Shown here piece after piece: positions 62,364 to 64,000 of a DNA stretch of 64,000 bases; the stretch's first letter is position 1, and each line of letters starts with the position of its first letter. Position numbers and translations under genes: made by a program. The stretch lies in NCBI RefSeq assembly GCF_026342835.1, contig NZ_JAPEMI010000001.1, positions 1,370,501-1,434,500 on the forward strand, in the 5' to 3' direction. Below the pieces are notes generated by a model that had not been told where the DNA came from, searched no databases, and saw only the letters and a list, made by a program, of their open reading frames with translations. Source of the DNA: Streptomyces sp. NBC_00154 (GTDB lineage Bacteria; Actinomycetota; Actinomycetes; Streptomycetales; Streptomycetaceae).

Positions 62364-64000
62364 TCATGTCGTCGCCGGACGCGACTGCGCGGTCCGCCCC
62401 GGCTGCCGCTGCTCCAACTCGGCCACCGCTGCGGTCACGCCCGTCACGCCCGTCACCCCCGTTGCGGCGGCAGCGGCCGCGGCGGCAGCCGCCGCCAGCT
62501 CCGCCGGCCGCCGCCAGCCGTGCTCGCCGCGCGCCCGCAGCCACGCCGTCGTCTCCTGCGGCGGCATCGCGGCCGCGACCAGCCACCCCTGCACCGCATC
62601 GCAGCGCAGGTCCCGCAGCCGCTCCCACGTCTCGTCGTCCTCGACGCCCTCGGCGACGACCAGCAGGCCGAGCGAGTGGGCCAGGTCGATGGTGCAGCGG
62701 ACGATCTCCGCGTCCTCGTTGTCGACGGCCAGCCGGGCGACGAAGGACCGGTCGATCTTCAGCTCGCTGACCGGCAGCCGGCGCAGGTGGACCAGCGAGG
62801 AGTACCCCGTACCGAAGTCGTCGAGGGACATCTTCACGCCGTGCGCGGTCAGGCCGGCCAGCGTGTCGGCGGCGCGCTGCGGGTCCTCCAGCAGCACGTG
62901 TTCCGTTATTTCCAGCTGGAGGGAGCCGGCCGGGACGCCGTGCCGGGCGAGCTGGGCCGCGACGCCGCCCGCGAAGCCCGGGGTGTGGACGTCGCGCGGG
63001 GAGACGTTGACCGCGACCGGGACGAACAGCCCCTGCGCCCGCCACCGGGCGACCTGGGCCAGCGCCGTCTCCAGCACGTACTCGGTGAGGTGCGGCATCA
63101 GACCCGACGACTCGGCGATGGCGATGAACTCGTCCGGAGGGACCCGGCCGCGCTCCGGGTGTACCCAGCGTACCAGCGCCTCGAGCCCGGCCACCTGGCC
63201 GTCGAACCGGACCTTCGGCTGGTAGTGGAGCTCCACCTCGCCGGCGTCCAGCGCGCGCCGCAGGTCCCCGAGGAGTCCGAGCCGGTCCGGGGTGTTGCTG
63301 TCCCGCTTCGACTCGTACACCTCGACACCCGTACGGTCCCGCTTGGCCTGGTACATCGCCACGTCCGCCCGTCTGAGCAGCCCTTCGGCGTCCAGCGCGT
63401 GGTCGGGGTAGACGGCGACTCCGGCACTGGCCTCCAGCACCAGGGTGAGGCCGTCGAGGTCCAGTGGTGAGGAGAGCTCGGCGACCAGATGACGGGCGAC
63501 GCGCTGAGCACTGGTGGTGGAGTCCGCGGTCGGCAGCAGTACGGCGAACTCGTCGCCGCCGAGCCGCGCGGCCTCCGCTCCGCGCGGCAGGGCGAGCCGC
63601 AGCCGCTCCGCGATCTGCAGCAGCAATCGGTCCCCCGCGAGATGGCCGAGGGTGTCGTTGACCGCACGGAACCGGTCGAGGTCGATCAGGACGAGCGCGG
63701 ATCTGGCGCCGATGCTCTCGGCGTCCTCCAGCGCTGTCCATGTGCGCTCCAGCAGCCACTGCCGGTTGGGCAGCCCGGTCAGTGGGTCCCGCAGCTGCTC
63801 CTCGGCCCGGGCCCGGGCGATCCAGAGAGTGGAGTCCAGGGCGATCAGCGGAACGGCGAACAGCGGCAGCAGTACGGGCGTGGCGATCGCGACGACGCAG
63901 ATCAGCGGGGCGAGCCCGAGGAGCGCGACCGCGACGAGCCCCTGGCGCAGCAGGGCGGTGCGGGCGATGGTCGGCAGCCCGCCGCCCTGGGGTGCCCGTG
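62364..64000 (-). CDS. GGDEF-EAL c-di-GMP enzyme, partial at the window edge
   Basis: The N-terminus is beyond the window. The visible frame reaches 64000 with a hydrophobic stretch ([29 protein letters not shown]). The GGDEF domain is complete ([11 protein letters not shown]), but the position of the inhibitory RxxD is not conserved. The EAL domain is intact: [32 protein letters not shown] and AEGVED. So both cyclase and phosphodiesterase activities are possible. The C-terminus has an Ala run and a TGV triplet repeat. Its place next to gatCAB resembles the RmdB locus as I recall; that is unverified. Confidence 0.88.
   Translation of the reverse strand, partial: RAPQGGGLPTIARTALLRQGLVAVALLGLAPLICVVAIATPVLLPLFAVPLIALDSTLWIARARAEEQLRDPLTGLPNRQWLLERTWTALEDAESIGARSALVLIDLDRFRAVNDTLGHLAGDRLLLQIAERLRLALPRGAEAARLGGDEFAVLLPTADSTTSAQRVARHLVAELSSPLDLDGLTLVLEASAGVAVYPDHALDAEGLLRRADVAMYQAKRDRTGVEVYESKRDSNTPDRLGLLGDLRRALDAGEVELHYQPKVRFDGQVAGLEALVRWVHPERGRVPPDEFIAIAESSGLMPHLTEYVLETALAQVARWRAQGLFVPVAVNVSPRDVHTPGFAGGVAAQLARHGVPAGSLQLEITEHVLLEDPQRAADTLAGLTAHGVKMSLDDFGTGYSSLVHLRRLPVSELKIDRSFVARLAVDNEDAEIVRCTIDLAHSLGLLVVAEGVEDDETWERLRDLRCDAVQGWLVAAAMPPQETTAWLRARGEHGWRRPAELAAAAAAAAAAATGVTGVTGVTAAVAELEQRQPGRTAQSRPATT
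62434..62460. repeat. Nine-base tandem repeat in the GGDEF-EAL tail
   Basis: GTCACGCCC, GTCACGCCC and GTCACCCCC in tandem encode the TGV repeats at the protein's C-terminus; a GCC/GCG-rich Ala run follows. Likely variable between strains. Confidence 0.75.

Overview
The window is high-GC chromosomal DNA of a streptomycete-like actinomycete. Third codon positions are almost always G or C, GTG and TTG starts are common, secreted proteins carry Tat or lipoprotein signals, and one gene has a TTA (bldA-type) codon. The layout is dense: 47 protein genes, two short leader-peptide ORFs and two gene relics. No gap exceeds 300 bases. I saw no rRNA, tRNA, CRISPR array, insertion sequence or prophage gene.

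Region 1 (1-11543) looks like a beta-glucan or glucoside utilisation locus. Seven genes on the minus strand encode a family-5 solute-binding lipoprotein, two ATPases and two permeases of an oligosaccharide/peptide-type importer, a GH1 beta-glucosidase, and a secreted carbohydrate-binding protein cut by the window edge. A LacI-type regulator follows, and a secreted GH30 glucanase with a ricin-type lectin domain points the other way. A CebR-like palindrome lies inside the start of the binding-protein gene. A threefold AACCGGTW array precedes the regulator.

Region 2 (11618-21729, minus strand) mixes branched-chain amino-acid biosynthesis (cimA with its own isoleucine-type leader attenuator, ilvE, leuB) with an operon joining a fused urease gamma-beta subunit, urease alpha, agmatine deiminase and a TetR regulator, followed by an MHS-family transporter.

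Region 3 (21858-28400) is accessory. It holds a Tat-exported purple-acid-phosphatase-like enzyme, a 42-residue gene behind direct repeats, a scar where a LysR gene and a phospholipase C gene both lost their 5' halves, an AAC(2')-like acetyltransferase, a GH97 glycosidase with a TTA codon at position 3, and a DUF1877 protein.

Region 4 (28510-35126) has proline catabolism (proline dehydrogenase and P5C dehydrogenase) divergent from a PucR-type activator across a perfect palindrome, then an AhpD-like protein divergent from a MocR regulator whose start codon sits in a palindrome, then a TetR regulator.

Region 5 (35210-40756) is serA, ilvC, ilvN and ilvB, with a classical 13-residue leader peptide and attenuator in front of ilvB.

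Region 6 (40790-64000) holds a GGDEF protein with a degenerate EAL domain, redox enzymes, a large LAL-type LuxR regulator coupled to a 57-residue gene, an MMPL exporter, a full-length Tat phospholipase C, an SLC13/ArsB-like permease, the gatCAB amidotransferase operon with a small membrane gene between gatA and gatB, and at the edge a second GGDEF-EAL protein with intact catalytic motifs.
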